48,733 nucleotides of DNA from Glutinoglossum americanum (GCA_020080175.1 JAGHQL010000190.1:1-48733); one strand, 5' to 3'; counted from the stretch's first letter, positions 23,489 through 34,763 are shown. Program-made: numbers and translations. The notes: a model not told the origin generated them from the sequence alone.

Positions 23489-23900
23489 ACTACTATTGAA
23501 CGTAGAGTAGAAATGAATTGATTGGCTAGCTATTGTACTCCGTGGAGTGTGCGTATGTCCCCTCTATATAACATTGAGGTCGCGGAACCCCTTTATGTAT
23601 GGAGTGTTAAGCTTCCCCGCCGGCGACCCCGTGTTAGTGAATAGGAGCCACACGTTTTAGGCCACTCCTATTTGTTAACACAGGGAGGCTTTCTGCATTC
23701 CACCCACAACACATGGCCTTCGTTCCCACAAATACAAAATGGTCAACATGAAATGGCGGCATGGGTTGCTGTAGTCTCCATATACCAACTACCGCTCCTA
23801 TGGTTATATACACCTCAGGAACACGAGTTTAAGGAGAGATCAGGAAATAAGCCATCTACCACTGTCAACTTGATTGCTGTGACGCAACAGTGAACCGACG
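23489..23900. other. Spacer at the left edge of the repeat island
   Basis: About 400 bases downstream of PUS4 with normal base composition and no recognisable gene. AT content rises sharply after about 23.9 kb, marking the edge of the repeat island. Confidence 0.5.
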
Positions 23901-24729
23901 ATCTCTGACCACCCTGGCGATAGGCCTGCATTATATGATTGCATTATTAGTGATTGAAAATTAGTTAGGGATAAGTGCATTCATAACACTCATTGGATCC
24001 GATTGAGATACGCCAATCCCTAACCGATTAGACAGTTAACCATGAAGCTCCCACCGTACAAATCAATAAAGCTTCTAGAAGCCAGCACCATCAGGCTGCT
24101 ACAGACGGCTCTTCGAGCGCTAGATTGATCGCTAGAATACGGGTTTACTTTATCTGACTTGTCCATGTAGGGTAACCAAGAGCAACATTTGACTGATTCC
24201 TCTATCCAATCGGCCTATTAAAGGTAAGCAAGATACTTTAGAGATGATGTGATTCTATCCAATCTCGACTGTTTTCTCAAGCTGTTCTCAAACCGTTCGC
24301 AGTAGAACCTCTAGCAAACAGTTACTATTATTGTTCAATATAGAGAACCAAGCGGTAGTACTCAGTTCTATAAAGTTTATTATCAGACCAAGACCCAGAA
24401 CCAAAATATCAAGATTACAACTGTACTGTATGAATATTCAGGTATTGATATAATATACTACATACCTTCTTGTTCAATATTCCTATTCAGTATGATATCT
24501 AAGATCAAGGTATAATTATTCAGTATTTATAAAATCATTAGAATGATCGCCAGAATAATTTCTAAGTTAATGTCTATAGCATGATTTATATTAGTACATT
24601 ACAAGGTAGGTGAACAAATATATGAGTCAGTAAACAATTTTTTGATCATCGCTATACTGAATTGAGATTTGTTCATACTGTTAGTAACTCAGTCAGTTTC
24701 TCACATTTCTATATCTAAGCAAATACTCA
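23900..24729. other. AT-rich decayed sequence, origin not recognised
   Basis: Strongly AT-rich, without credible open frames. It probably consists of old repeat sequence continuous with the decayed minus-strand material to its right. No LTR, inverted repeat or protein fragment could be recognised in it. Confidence 0.45.
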
Positions 24730-25085
24730 TATATTGTCCTGACTAACTATATATCTTTAGCCTGAATAGTCATACGTTTAGTATGGATTACTATAAGATT
24801 TGTCACTAATTATATAACTGAGTTAGTATTTTCAATAGTATAGAAAAGAAGTTCACAATATACTTAATTTTAAATTCTGTAGCAAGAACTGTCTCAGCCG
24901 CTTCTTAAAGAGCCTTTAGAGCTCCAGGCTAGATTTGGTAGTATAGCTAGCTAGGATTACTAGCATCCATACCTTCAATATTAATAAGAATTTTTTAGAC
25001 AATATATATAAATGGTACTTTCTAGATTAACAGTTCGGTAGATCACTAATAATGATAAATTTCATGAAATACAATAGCTAATATA
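24730..25085 (-). pseudogene. Decayed histone H3-fold sequence
   Basis: Minus-strand translation shows pieces of a histone H3 core in the right order. First comes a segment with EI..Y followed by STELLI and K-PF (alpha-N to alpha-1 of H3, at about 25010-25065). Then EAAETVLATEF (alpha-2, at about 24868-24905). Then NL-VIHTKRMTIQAKDI followed by LVRTIYE (loop 2 and alpha-3, at about 24735-24800). Between the last two lies a stretch with a plausible fungal intron (donor GTATAT, branch ACTAAC, acceptor CAG, about 24817-24862). The spacing between alpha-1 and alpha-2 is several residues longer than in canonical H3. The sequence cannot encode a functional protein. It may be a decayed host-type H3 or CenH3-like copy, or a domain carried by the surrounding element. 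Identity rests on my reading of several short motifs together. Confidence 0.65.
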
Positions 25086-25875
25086 TTAATATAGTTATTA
25101 TTCTATAAGAGGTTGAGAACTTACTTTCTGACTTATGTTTTCAAGGCTGATGAATAAGGCTAGTAGTTGAAAGTACAAACTAAGTTGCCCTAGCTCAAGC
25201 TACAGAAGGTCCTACTGGTACCTTTCAGGCTATAACGTGTCTGGTTTTAGCTATGTTTACTTAGATTCTAAGTTAGCTAGTAGTTATAGCTCAAATAATT
25301 CTTATTATCATTTTAGTGATTTATATATGTAAGAAAGCTAAGAAATACTTACAATTAAATAAATATAGGAAAGTTAAAACTAGAAGTTCATGTTAGTTTT
25401 AATCTAATGGATTTCAAATATAATATTTAATTAAGAAGTTGTTTCTGATGGTATTGATAAAATGTTGAAGATTTATATTAATAAAACTGACTTTTTTTTG
25501 AAGATGGGGTCTGTGCAGAAATTGAAGTTAGCTTGACATATGCAAAATAACTTAACATATATAAGATACTGTAGTAATCATTCTAGTAGTTTAACTTTTA
25601 GCTCTTATTAAACAACTTACTTTGGAAAGCTTTAAAGATCTTAATATAATTTTATGAAGTTGGTTGTATATCATAGCACATAGAACTATAAGAGATAGGA
25701 CTTGTAAGTTTAGATTAATATAGGGTTTAAAGTTAGCTTTAAAGAAAACTAGTAAGGTATAAAGGAAGCCACTCCTACTGTTATAAGTTTACTTCATAAC
25801 ACTAATTGTTATTTTGTATTGATATTATTTACGTGTTTATTTAGTAAACCTACTAACTTACTTTTTAATACCTGG
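25086..25875. other. AT-rich decayed sequence between the H3-like relic and LTR copy A
   Basis: About 790 bases of heavily AT-shifted sequence with no intact frame. Its position, on the minus strand downstream of a fossil reverse transcriptase, would suit the 3' half of that fossil element, but I could not recognise integrase motifs. Confidence 0.4.
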
Positions 25876-26305
25876 TATCATGACTTATAGTCAGTTACCC
25901 AGTGAGACCCCTGAGCCTCTGCGGCCGGGTAATCAACCCATATGATATTGACGACATCTCATCTATATGTAATGCAATCTCCTAGCCATTATGCGTTCAC
26001 TGTTGTATATATATGATCCACTGGCCTTCTGCTTGGAGGTCAGCGATCAGTCTTTTATATTTCCTACCTGCTAGAATCAAGTCTATCCCGCCTGCTATAC
26101 ATTCTAAGTCAGACTGATGTGTAGTTATCCTTAAACTATTGAGTCAACCTATTAGCTCTTATATACCTAAGTCTTATCTACATGTAGGTCAAGCGGCTAG
26201 TCATCATTGTCACTGCGAGGTGCGATGTCACACTATTACCGAACCTCCCTAAAATTTTTAAAGTTAGAGTACCTTTGTGTCGCCTTGACATCAAGGGTTC
26301 TTACA
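25876..26305 (+). repeat. Solo LTR-like copy A (second LTR family), old
   Basis: It aligns with copies B and C along its length (shared cores GCCTCTGCGGC, GGAGGTCAGCGATCAGT, AATCAAGTCTAT, GTGTCGCCTTG and the end GTTCTTACA) but is shorter and strongly AT-shifted. Flanking pentamers CCTGG (25871-25875) and CCTAG (26306-26310) look like a target duplication with one transition. It is the oldest of the plus-oriented copies. Confidence 0.75.
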
Positions 26306-28531
26306 CCTAGTATATATAAAATCTTTTCCCATTTTACTTCACTCTTTATGCAACCTCTTGTCCTTATACTTTTAATAAACTTCTTTTTATAAGAAATTCA
26401 ACTCTATTTACCTAGATTCATCTGGCCAAATAAGTTTACTTAATATACTTATTCTTCTGACAGCTTAATACCTTCTCTTCATATCTTATCTATGATACAA
26501 AGTATCTAAGTATAGGTACTATGATAAATCTTCGCTTGAGTAGTTAGAAAGCTTCTTTATATTCTTTGAACTAATGAAACTTGATATCTTTTCTAGAAAG
26601 TACTATAAGAGGTTTGCAAACATCTGAAAATCCCATGATAAATCATTAATAGTAGTTTGTGAATCCGATAAAAGCTTAAATATCTTTCAAGTAAAAAGGT
26701 TCTTTTCATTGAATAATTATATCTACCTTAATAGAGTCCATTCATATTTCATCAGTAAAAATTATCAGCCTTAGGAACTTAGTCTTTGTAACATGAAATT
26801 TAGATTTATATATATCAAGATAGAGACTAGCCTCTCTTAAAGTTAATAAAACTACTTGAATATATTCTTAGTATTCCTTTAGGGTATTGTTGTAAATAAT
26901 TATATTATCAAGATATACTAAATAGATGTCATGACCCACAGTTGGTTATCCGGCCAGGCCATTTAGGCCTCTGCGGCTGGGTAACTAGCTCGAGTTATGC
27001 AAATGGCAACTCGCCTATATAGCTATATGGATTCTGCAAGCATACATCCTTATTGCTTTATGACGTCTGTTCCATTGTTGAATACCCGTCGTATATATAA
27101 GCGGCTTGCTAGCCTCCCGCTGGAGGTCAGCGATCAGTTCTTCTACATCTCCTACTCATTAGAATCAAGTCTATTCCGTCTACTCTACATTCTAAATCGG
27201 GCTGACATCAAGTCGCCCTAAACCATCGACCATCAAGTCCATCCATTAGTTTTCATACATCTAGGCTTTACCTAGACGCAGACCAGTCGGCCAACTATCG
27301 TCATCGCTGCGGGGTGTGATGTCACACTGTTATCGAACACCCTAGATCCCTCAACGTCGGAGTGCCTTCGTGTCGCCTTGGCATCGAGAGTTCTTACAAT
27401 AGAAGATATTCAAGAAAGGTTGTAGAATATTAATAATAAAGTTTTGAAATAAGCTTAAAGTATTAACTAAGTTAAAGAGTATAATTAGGTATTTAAATAA
27501 TCTGTATCGAGTTCGGAAAGCAGCTAACTACTTATTACCTTCAACAATATGAAGTTTGTTAAAAGCAGTAATAATATTGAACCTAGAGTAATAGTAAGTT
27601 TTATTTAACTGTATAAGTATTTTATTAATAAGTGGAATTGAATAATGATTTTTAATAGAAATAGCATTTAGCACTTGATAATCTACATAGAATTAAAGTC
27701 CTACTTCTGATTTCTTGACAAAGAGGACTAGCGAAGCTACTAATAATAATAATGTATGGATAAACCCTTTACTAAGGTTTTCTTCCAAGTATTTTTGAAG
27801 AACTTTTAGTTCATCCTGAGACATGCCATATAATGGGCCATAGCTTAGTTATTTTTTTTAACTTTCAAGGTAATTTTGTAATTGTACTATTGATAAGGGG
27901 GGAGTTTGTCAGACTCTTTAATACTGAAGATATCTAGAAGATCATGATACTTCACAGAAACAATAGTACTTGCATTGATAATATTTTTGGAGGCCAGTAC
28001 TTTCTCAATATCTCAGATTGAAACAGTAAAAAGTTGAACATCTTTCTTATATACTAGATAAATAAAAAGAGCAGCACTTATCATATAAACCTTAAAGAGT
28101 TTAGTACTAGGAGAAATAGGTAATCGAGTTGAAAAAGGGTAGAATTTCAGGTCTTGAAAGTTACTCTTAATTACAGAAATGGTAGTTAGTGAATTCGAAG
28201 GTAAGCAGTATTGGAAGTAGTAAGAATCATCAAATATGATAGTATTTTGACATATATTCAACTTAATACTATAAAGTTGAGCCCACTGTATTCCAAGAAT
28301 AATTGAATAATAGCTAAGGCTAGTTAAAAAGAATGGTAATATCTCAATATGCTTACTAATCTGTACTGTAACCAGAGTGTAATATGTAACAGATCTAGCT
28401 AAGATTAGTCATCTATATACTACTTCAAGAAGATGTGAAGAGGCGAGTTAATAAATAAGAAGGAAGCATTATTGCATAAAAGATTTGTTCATAAAAGTAA
28501 TATCAGTAATATTAGTATTAATAAGAGAAAA
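26306..28531 (-). mobile_element. Fossil Ty3/gypsy pol region (minus strand), very old
   Basis: Minus-strand translation shows a decayed aspartic-protease region (about 28.5-27.95 kb, ending near a QNTI-F motif). It is followed by reverse transcriptase (about 27.85-26.4 kb) with recognisable LFVKKSE, FYVDY.VLNAISIKN and a YLDN box. The reverse transcriptase is split by the 472-bp solo LTR copy B. No gag region is recognisable: an LTR-like sequence lies directly beside the protease end. The element is thoroughly broken (dozens of breaks) by transition-dominated decay, indicating great age relative to the plus-strand chromovirus. Confidence 0.8.
26927..27398 (+). repeat. Solo LTR copy B with perfect 5-bp target duplication
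   Basis: 472 bases beginning TGTCATGAC and ending GTTCTTACA, flanked on both sides by ATAGA (26922-26926 and 27399-27403). It is about 93 percent identical to copy C by manual alignment (34 differences in 472 positions). It contains a TATA-like ATATATAAG. It is inserted in the reverse-transcriptase region of the minus-strand fossil, so it is younger than that element. Confidence 0.9.
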
Positions 28532-29001
28532 AGTATAAAAACTTTCAATATTAAGATGATACAAAGGTACTCTGATACTAAGAGTTCTTGAGAGGTTCAA
28601 TAACAGTATGATGTCATACCTCGCAGCAACAATAATGGCTAGTCTCTTGACTTACATATAGATAAGATTTAGGTATATAAGGACTAATGAGTTGACTCAA
28701 TAGTTTGAGAATGACTATATATTAGTCCAACTTAGAATGTATGGCAGGTAGGATAGACTTAATTCTAGCAGGCAGAAAATATAAAAAACTAATCGCTAAC
28801 CTCCAAGCAGGAGGCTAGCAGGTCATATATATATACGATAGTAAATGCATAATGGTTGGGATATTGTATTATTATTAGAATGCAAGCCTTCAGCATTGAC
28901 TTCAAAATATATACTTCCAGAGTCTATATATTACTATATGAATAAGATGTTTTTAACATCACATAAGCTAATTACCTAGCTGTAGAAACTCAGTAGCCTC
29001 A
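28532..29001 (-). repeat. LTR-like copy D (minus orientation), old and truncated
   Basis: Reverse-complement relative of copy A: it matches CAAAGGTACTCT, the region around CCTCGCAG, AGACTTAATTCTAGCAGG and CTAACCTCCAAGCAGGAGG. It is AT-shifted and incomplete at its upstream end, where the inverted partial copy of LTR X begins. It adjoins the protease end of the minus-strand fossil in the same orientation, so it could be that element's 5' LTR with gag lost. Confidence 0.65.
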
Positions 29002-29329
29002 TGTTATGATAGCCACCAGGTAAGAGCCCGGTGAGCTACCAAACAAGCTGAGAAGGAGGGCTAGCCCTGAGGAAGGTTGGCGTAATATAGGGGGGTCTAC
29101 CTTATACGTAATATACTAAGCCAGTGACATACAAGGGGGGGCCCACAAGGCTCTACTAATGACATCATCATAGGAACTCCACATAGGAGTACGGCCGGTG
29201 GCGAAGGAACCACACAGCATCATAGGAACTCTACATAGAAGTATGGCCGGTGGCGAAGGAATCGTACGGGCATCATAGAAACTCCATATAGGAGCACGGG
29301 CAGCGGCAGAAGGCATGGCCAGTGGTGAG
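29002..29329 (-). repeat. Partial inverted copy of LTR X
   Basis: Reverse complement of the right half of the 716-bp LTR X at 31420-32135. It shares TGTTAY..AGCCACC, AACAAGCTGAGAAGGAGGGC, TAGCCCTGAGGAAGG and about three copies of the roughly 53-base internal repeat (GGCCGGTGGCGAAGGAA...CATAGGAACTC). It stops exactly where the chromovirus 5' LTR begins. The missing half is not found beyond the 3' LTR, so the junction is not a simple intact insertion. Confidence 0.8.
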
Positions 29330-29597
29330 TGTTACGACTATAGTGGCCTACGTATGGCTCATGTGTGGCCTGCTGTAGGCTATGGTACTAAAGTTAACCC
29401 TTGGTATTCGGTATGAGGCTTGCGGAGCCTCAGTGTTAAGACTATGGCTCGCCGGCACTGTGCAGCCATGCAGTGTTATGCCTATATATATATAACTTTC
29501 ACACATCCCACATCCTCTTTCTTCCTCTAATTTAATATTGTCTTAATAGAATCTACCCAATATACCTTCCAGGCACCAGAACTGGCAATTTGTGATA
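29330..29597 (+). repeat. 5' LTR of the plus-strand chromovirus
   Basis: 268 bases from TGTTACGACTATAG to AATTTGTGATA, collinear with the 3' LTR at 33980-34247. It contains a TATATATATAAC element. The flanking pentamer (GTGAG) does not match that beyond the 3' LTR (AGCTA), so no target duplication remains. Confidence 0.9.
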
Positions 29598-29774
29598 TAA
29601 TACTAAACTCACCCTTACTTCACGATCTAGCGGCGGATCAAAAATATATCGAACACAGCCATGAAGGAAGCAGTCATATCATCGACGTGGCCACCCTTGT
29701 GACCACCTAACAATACGACAACGATACAAAAGAAGACTTACGCAAGACTCAAAGTATGGCCAAAGAGGCTATCG

Positions 29775-30246
29775 TGTCATGACCCGCAGTCGGTTATCCG
29801 GCGAGGCCATTTAGGCCTCCGTGGCCGGGTAACTAGCTCGGGTTACGCAAACGGCGACTCGCCTATATGGCTATATGGATTCTGCAAGCGTACATCCTTA
29901 TTGCTTTATGACGTCTGGTCCATTGTTGAATGCCCGTCGTGTATATAAGTAGCTCGCTGGCCTCCCGCTGGAGGTCAGCGATCAGTTCTTCTACATCTCC
30001 TGCTCATTAGAATCAAGTCTATTCCGTCTACTCTACATTCTAAACCGGGCCGACGTCAAGTCGCCCTAAACCATCGACCATCAAGCCCATCCATTAGTCC
30101 TCGTACATCTAGGCTTTACCTAGATGCAGACCAGTCGGCCAACCATCGTCATCGCTGCGGGGTACGACGTCACACTGTTATCGAACCCCCTAGATCCCTC
30201 AACGTCGGAGTGCCTTCGTGTCGCCTTGGCATTGAGAGTTCTTACA
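29775..30246 (+). repeat. LTR copy C inside the chromovirus, no target duplication
   Basis: 472 bases, TGTCATGACC to GTTCTTACA, the same length as copy B and about 93 percent identical to it. It sits between the first about 180 internal bases of the chromovirus and its reverse transcriptase, where gag and protease should be. The flanking pentamers TATCG and GATAC do not match. A deletion or recombination accompanying this copy, rather than a clean insertion, is the simplest reading. Confidence 0.85.
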
Positions 30247-31419
30247 GATACTCATCATTGTGCCAGCATTCAACCTACGAGCTACAGGAGATGAAGCGGT
30301 TCCTGGAAGAGAATCTCCAGCGGAGCTTCATTGAGCCAAGCCAGGCCCCATTCGCCTCCCCAGTCCTTTTTGTGAAGAAACCGAATGGCACCTTGTATTT
30401 TTGTATAGATTATCGCAAACTTAACAGCCTAACCCGCAAGGACTAGTACCCATTACCTTTAATCGATGAGACACTTGTGCGGCTTACTAAGGCCAAAGTT
30501 TATACGAAGCTAAATATCCGACAAGCATTTCATAGAATCTGCATAGACTCAAGCTCAGAAGAATTGACGATGTTCCACATATGATATGGCGCCTACAAGT
30601 GTAAGGTCCTATGGAAAGGTATGACAAACGGCTCTGTCACATACCAGAGGTATATGAACGACATCCTGTTTGACTACCTGGACGATTTCTGTACAGTATA
30701 TTTCAATAATATCCTAATCTATTCAAAAGACTCTCTGGAGTATACAGAGTACATATGTAAGATACTAGACCGACTGCAGGCCGCAGGCCTGTAGGTGGAT
30801 ATTAAGAAGTCTGAGTTCCGCACCACCCGTACGAAGTATCTAGGCTTTATTATATCTATGAATAGTATCGAAGTCGACCCAGATAAGATAGCTGCAGTGC
30901 GCAATTGGAAGGTACCCTCTATGGTTAAGGGAGTGCAAGGCTTTCTAGGATTCTGCAACTTCTATCAGTGCTTTATCAAGGAATATGAATGTATTGCACA
31001 GCCTCTCAATGCACTTACTCGTAAAGGAATAACTTTTAAGTAGACAGACTAGTGTCAGGAGACATTTGACCAACTGAAGTGAGCTATACTTAAGGCGCCG
31101 ATACTATACTACTTTGACTATGAACTTCCAACTATGGTAGAAACTGACGCCTCGAACGGAGTAGTGGCCGGCATCCTATCATAGCAACACCCGCAATTGA
31201 GCCACTGGTACCCTGTGGCCTTTTTCTCAAAGACAATGCAGCCGGCCGAGCTGAATTATGATATCCATGATAAGAAAATACTTGCTGTCATCCTCGCACT
31301 GGGAGCATGGCATGCCGAGCTCGAAGGAGCACAAGTAGCCCCCTTTTTAGTCTATTCGGACCATAGAGCATTGGAATACTTTATGACTACGAAGAAGCTA
31401 TCCGTAAGGCAAGCTTGCT

Positions 31420-32135
31420 TGTGACAGCCGCTTATATAAGCTGGGCCATGAAGGTTGGGTGCCGCGGGCGTCGAGGCCGAGCTAGCCCTAGAGGGCTGGT
31501 CATGACGGAGCAAGGGAGGCCGGCCGTGTGGCATGACAGGAGGGTAGGCCTAATGGTCCTTAATAGTCTATCTAATGTGATTATGGTATTGACCGATGAG
31601 GTTCCCTTCCGGACCCTCCTCGGCCTTCTATATATACTAATGGCCCTGAGGGGCCCACGGGTAGGGACCTGCCCGGTTCCCTCTATAGACGCGTATGGAC
31701 CCCTTGCCTTCAGCCGTGCTTCTATTGGGAAGTCCTTATGATGCCCATGTGGTTCCCTCACCATCGGCCATGCCTTCCACCACTGGCCATGCTCCTATGT
31801 AGAATTCCTATGATGCCTGTGCGGTTCCTTCGCCACTGGCCGTACTTCTATATGGAGTTCCTATGATGCTGTGCGGTTCCTTCGCCGCCGGCCGTGCTCC
31901 CATATGGAGTTCCTACAATGCCGTGCGGTTCCTTCACCGCCGGCCGTGCTCCCATGTGAAGTTCCTATGATGACGTCATTGGTGGGGCCTTGCGAGCCCC
32001 CCTCGTATGTCATCGGCTTAGTGTATTACGTATAGGGTGGACCCCCCTATGCTCCGCCAGCCTTCCTCAGGGCTAGCCCTCCTTCTCAGCTTGTTTGGTG
32101 GCTCACCAGGCCCTTACCCAGTGGCCACCGTAACA
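31420..32135 (+). repeat. Solo LTR X (716 bp) inserted in RNase H of the chromovirus
   Basis: Begins TGTGACAGCC and ends CACCGTAACA. The flanks TTGCT (31415-31419) and TTACT (32136-32140) form a 5-bp target duplication with one transition. The chromovirus protein similarity resumes directly after it (WAEYLSRYYFKL). GC content is higher than in the surroundings, so it is younger than its host. It contains a tandem sub-repeat at 31741-31972. Confidence 0.85.
31741..31972 (+). repeat. Tandem sub-repeat of about 53 bases within LTR X
   Basis: Units start at about 31811, 31865, 31918 and 31969 (spacings 54, 53, 51), with a longer degenerate unit before them. Each unit contains TGCGGTTCCTTC, a GCCGGCCGTGCT-like core and GGAGTTCCTA. 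The same unit, inverted, occurs about three times at 29160-29329. Confidence 0.85.
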
Positions 32136-33979
32136 TTACTGGGCTGAATATCTATCGCGATACTACTTTAAGCTCATATATCGAGCAGGCAAGTCAAATG
32201 AATGAGCTGATGTATTAAGTAGGAGAACCGAAGATATAACGATACAGAACCAAACGATAGCTGTATATAGGATGCAGGTCCTTCTACTACGAGACAAGAT
32301 ATCTGACGAAGTAGTCCAGGACCTACAGCTTGCCCTTATCGAGTCTGACAAGTGGCACAATAGTATGGAACTAGTGGATCGCCTGTTAGCTGTCAACCGT
32401 ACATCTCCTAAGTTAGAAAAGTTCTGAATACAGGCATGCAATGAAAAGAAAAGTATATGGTAACTCTGGAATGGCCTTCTCTTATGAGATGGTAAGCTAT
32501 ATGTACCCAATAATCAGTTAATGCCTGAGATGCCCCTGCGGACTGCTCTAATTACAAAAGCCCACAAGCAGCTACTATCAAGCCACCCAGGCCATGCTAA
32601 GCTATGGCAGCTAGTTCAGAGCCACTACTACTGGCCAAACCAAGGAAAGGATATTGACCGCTATCGGAATAACTGCTATGCTTGCAGGCACTCGCATGTA
32701 CCCCGTGACAAGAAACTAGGCCTCCTACACCCCTTGCCAGTACTGGACCGCCCATAGCAGCATGTATCTATTAACTTTAAGAAGTATCCTGAAAGTAAGA
32801 ATAGACATAATATAGTAGTAATCTTCATGGACCGTCTGGGTAAACGCCCCATCAGCATCTCAGTACGAGATACTATTACTGCAAAGGAGCTCACACCTCT
32901 CTTCCTTATGTATGTAATGCAGCATGTCAGTATATCAGAAACAATTGTATCAGACAGAGGTCCACAGTTTGTGTCAGACTTCTGAGATGAATTCTGCAAG
33001 CGTATAGGCACAAAGCTGAAGCTCTCGACAGTGAACTATCTACAGACTGACGGACAGACAGAAATAGTCAACCAGTACTTTGACTAGCGCCTTCGGCCTT
33101 ATGTGAACTACTACCAGGATGATTGGAATGAGTGGGTTGCCATAATAGACTACCAGCAGGCCGCATTATGGTATAAGACTACGGGACAATTACCATTCCT
33201 TACAAAGAAGGGATACAAACTGCGTACCTCATTCGATTGGGAGGCACAGGTGGATCTGCAGGCCGCAAGCACCCCAAAGGAAAAACCGAATCGTAATGAG
33301 GCAAAGGCTCTAGTGAACCGGCTCCACGAGTCCTGGCAGTGTGCAAAGGCAAGTATGATTCAAGCTTAGAACAGACATACTGCACAGGCGAATAAGCACT
33401 GACGGGAACCCGACTTTAGGGTAGAAGACAAGGTATGGATCACTACAAAGCATTAGAAGACCGATCGGCCAAGCCGAAAACCCGCAAACTAGATGGAAGG
33501 CCCGTACAAAATTCTGAAGTAAGTTGGATACTCATATAAGCTAAGGCTGCCTGAGTTGATGAAGGTACACCCAGTGTTTCATGCAGAAAAGCTACGGTGG
33601 GACCCCGGTGACCTACTGCCTGGCCAGACCAACCCCGAACCCTCTCCGCTAGAGCTCGAGGATGGCAAAACAGAGTACGAAGTCCAAGAAGTGCTAGCAG
33701 TTAAGTTAGTATGGAACAGACTAAAGTATAAGATACAATGAAAAGGATGGGACCCAGATCCAGAGTGGTACCCAGCTTCAGGCTTAAGTAATAGCCTGCT
33801 TGCTTTGCGAGACTTTCACGAAGTACACCTAACCTACCCCGGCCCCCTAGCAAACCTCCAGTACTGGCTAGACTATGCAGCAAAGGACGAGTACCCAGAG
33901 CCCCATCAGGATGATGACAAGCAAGGTAAAAGCATGAAGCTAAGCTCGAAGGCGAGTTTACTTCAAGGGGAGAAAGTAA

Positions 33980-34247
33980 TGTTACGACTATAGCAGCCTA
34001 TATATGGCTCACGTATGGCCTACTATAGGCTATGGTATTAGAGCTAACCCTTGATGTTCAGTGCGAGGCTTGTGGAGCCTCAGTATTAAGACTAGGGCTT
34101 ACTAGCACTGTGCGGCCATACAGTGTTATGCCTATGTATATATAACTTTTGCATATCCCACACCCTCCTTCTTCCTCTAGTTTAGTATCGTCTTAATAGA
34201 ATCCACCCAATATGTCTTCCAGGTACCGGAACTGGCAATTTGTGACA
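33980..34247 (+). repeat. 3' LTR of the plus-strand chromovirus
   Basis: 268 bases, TGTTACGACTATAG to AATTTGTGACA, the partner of 29330-29597. It follows the chromodomain-like end of the polyprotein region by about 150 bases. Confidence 0.9.
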
Positions 34248-34763
34248 AGCTATGACACTTATTCGAGCTTGAGAACTCATTCATGAGCTCATGAATAACC
34301 TCCCGAATGACCTTCTTGAGCCTCGAGTACCTACGGCACCCCTCTAGGATCTGACACAATAGCTCTTTTAAGTTTAGAAAATTGAATAAATACTACTTTA
34401 TTAAGTTGAAAATAATAAACTCTGTTTGTTGCTTATCTTTTACTATCTTTGAGACATGTAGGATCAACTTTGCCTTACTGAGACTCTTCTAGCTACTAAT
34501 TAATTTTAATAAACTTAGAGAACTGTCAAGTTCTATTACAGAAATGATATTTGGCGAGTCTATAGTTGAAACAGTCAATATGATTGTATCTATTTTTTTT
34601 GAAGAATATTATTAGTGAGAATAAAGTAAATATGAAAAGTAGCAGCTCACTTTACTTATATAAGTATAGAGCAGTACTGTTTACCAGAATATGTTAAAGA
34701 ACTAGTGACTAATTTGGTAACTGGTCATGACTCTCACTGGATGCGTACTAGTATATACTATTA
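34248..34763. other. AT-rich decayed sequence
   Basis: About 500 bases between the chromovirus and the TA-flanked elements. No gene was recognised; it resembles the older AT-shifted background of the island. Confidence 0.45.

Larger units (their letters stand above)
29330..34247 (+). mobile_element. Fossil Ty3/gypsy chromovirus
   Basis: Plus-strand LTR retroelement with 268-bp LTRs (29330-29597 and 33980-34247), only roughly 85 percent alike, nearly all differences being transitions. Internal parts in order: about 180 bases of leader/gag start; LTR copy C in place of the rest of gag and the protease; reverse transcriptase (about 30.26-31.05 kb, with [13 protein letters not shown]); RNase H (about 31.06 kb onward, interrupted by LTR X); the integrase zinc-binding region and core (about 32.5-33.07 kb); and a C-terminal chromodomain-like segment (about 33.67-33.83 kb), which marks it as a chromovirus. 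It is broken at well over ten places and cannot be active. LTR divergence suggests considerable age, but transition-biased decay makes a clock unreliable. Confidence 0.88.

Noticed and set aside
31415-31764. Open frames on both strands in the left half of LTR X
   Set aside because: They lie inside a solo LTR, overlap each other in antisense, and show no known protein similarity.
31741-31972. Regular about 53-base repeat considered as a CRISPR-like array
   Set aside because: Eukaryotic context, no constant-repeat/variable-spacer pattern, and the whole unit repeats; it is an LTR-internal tandem repeat.
34400-34760. Possible centromere or replication-origin character of the AT-rich island
   Set aside because: AT richness and an H3-like relic are suggestive, but the sequence is explained by decayed repeats; nothing specific supports a centromere or origin.
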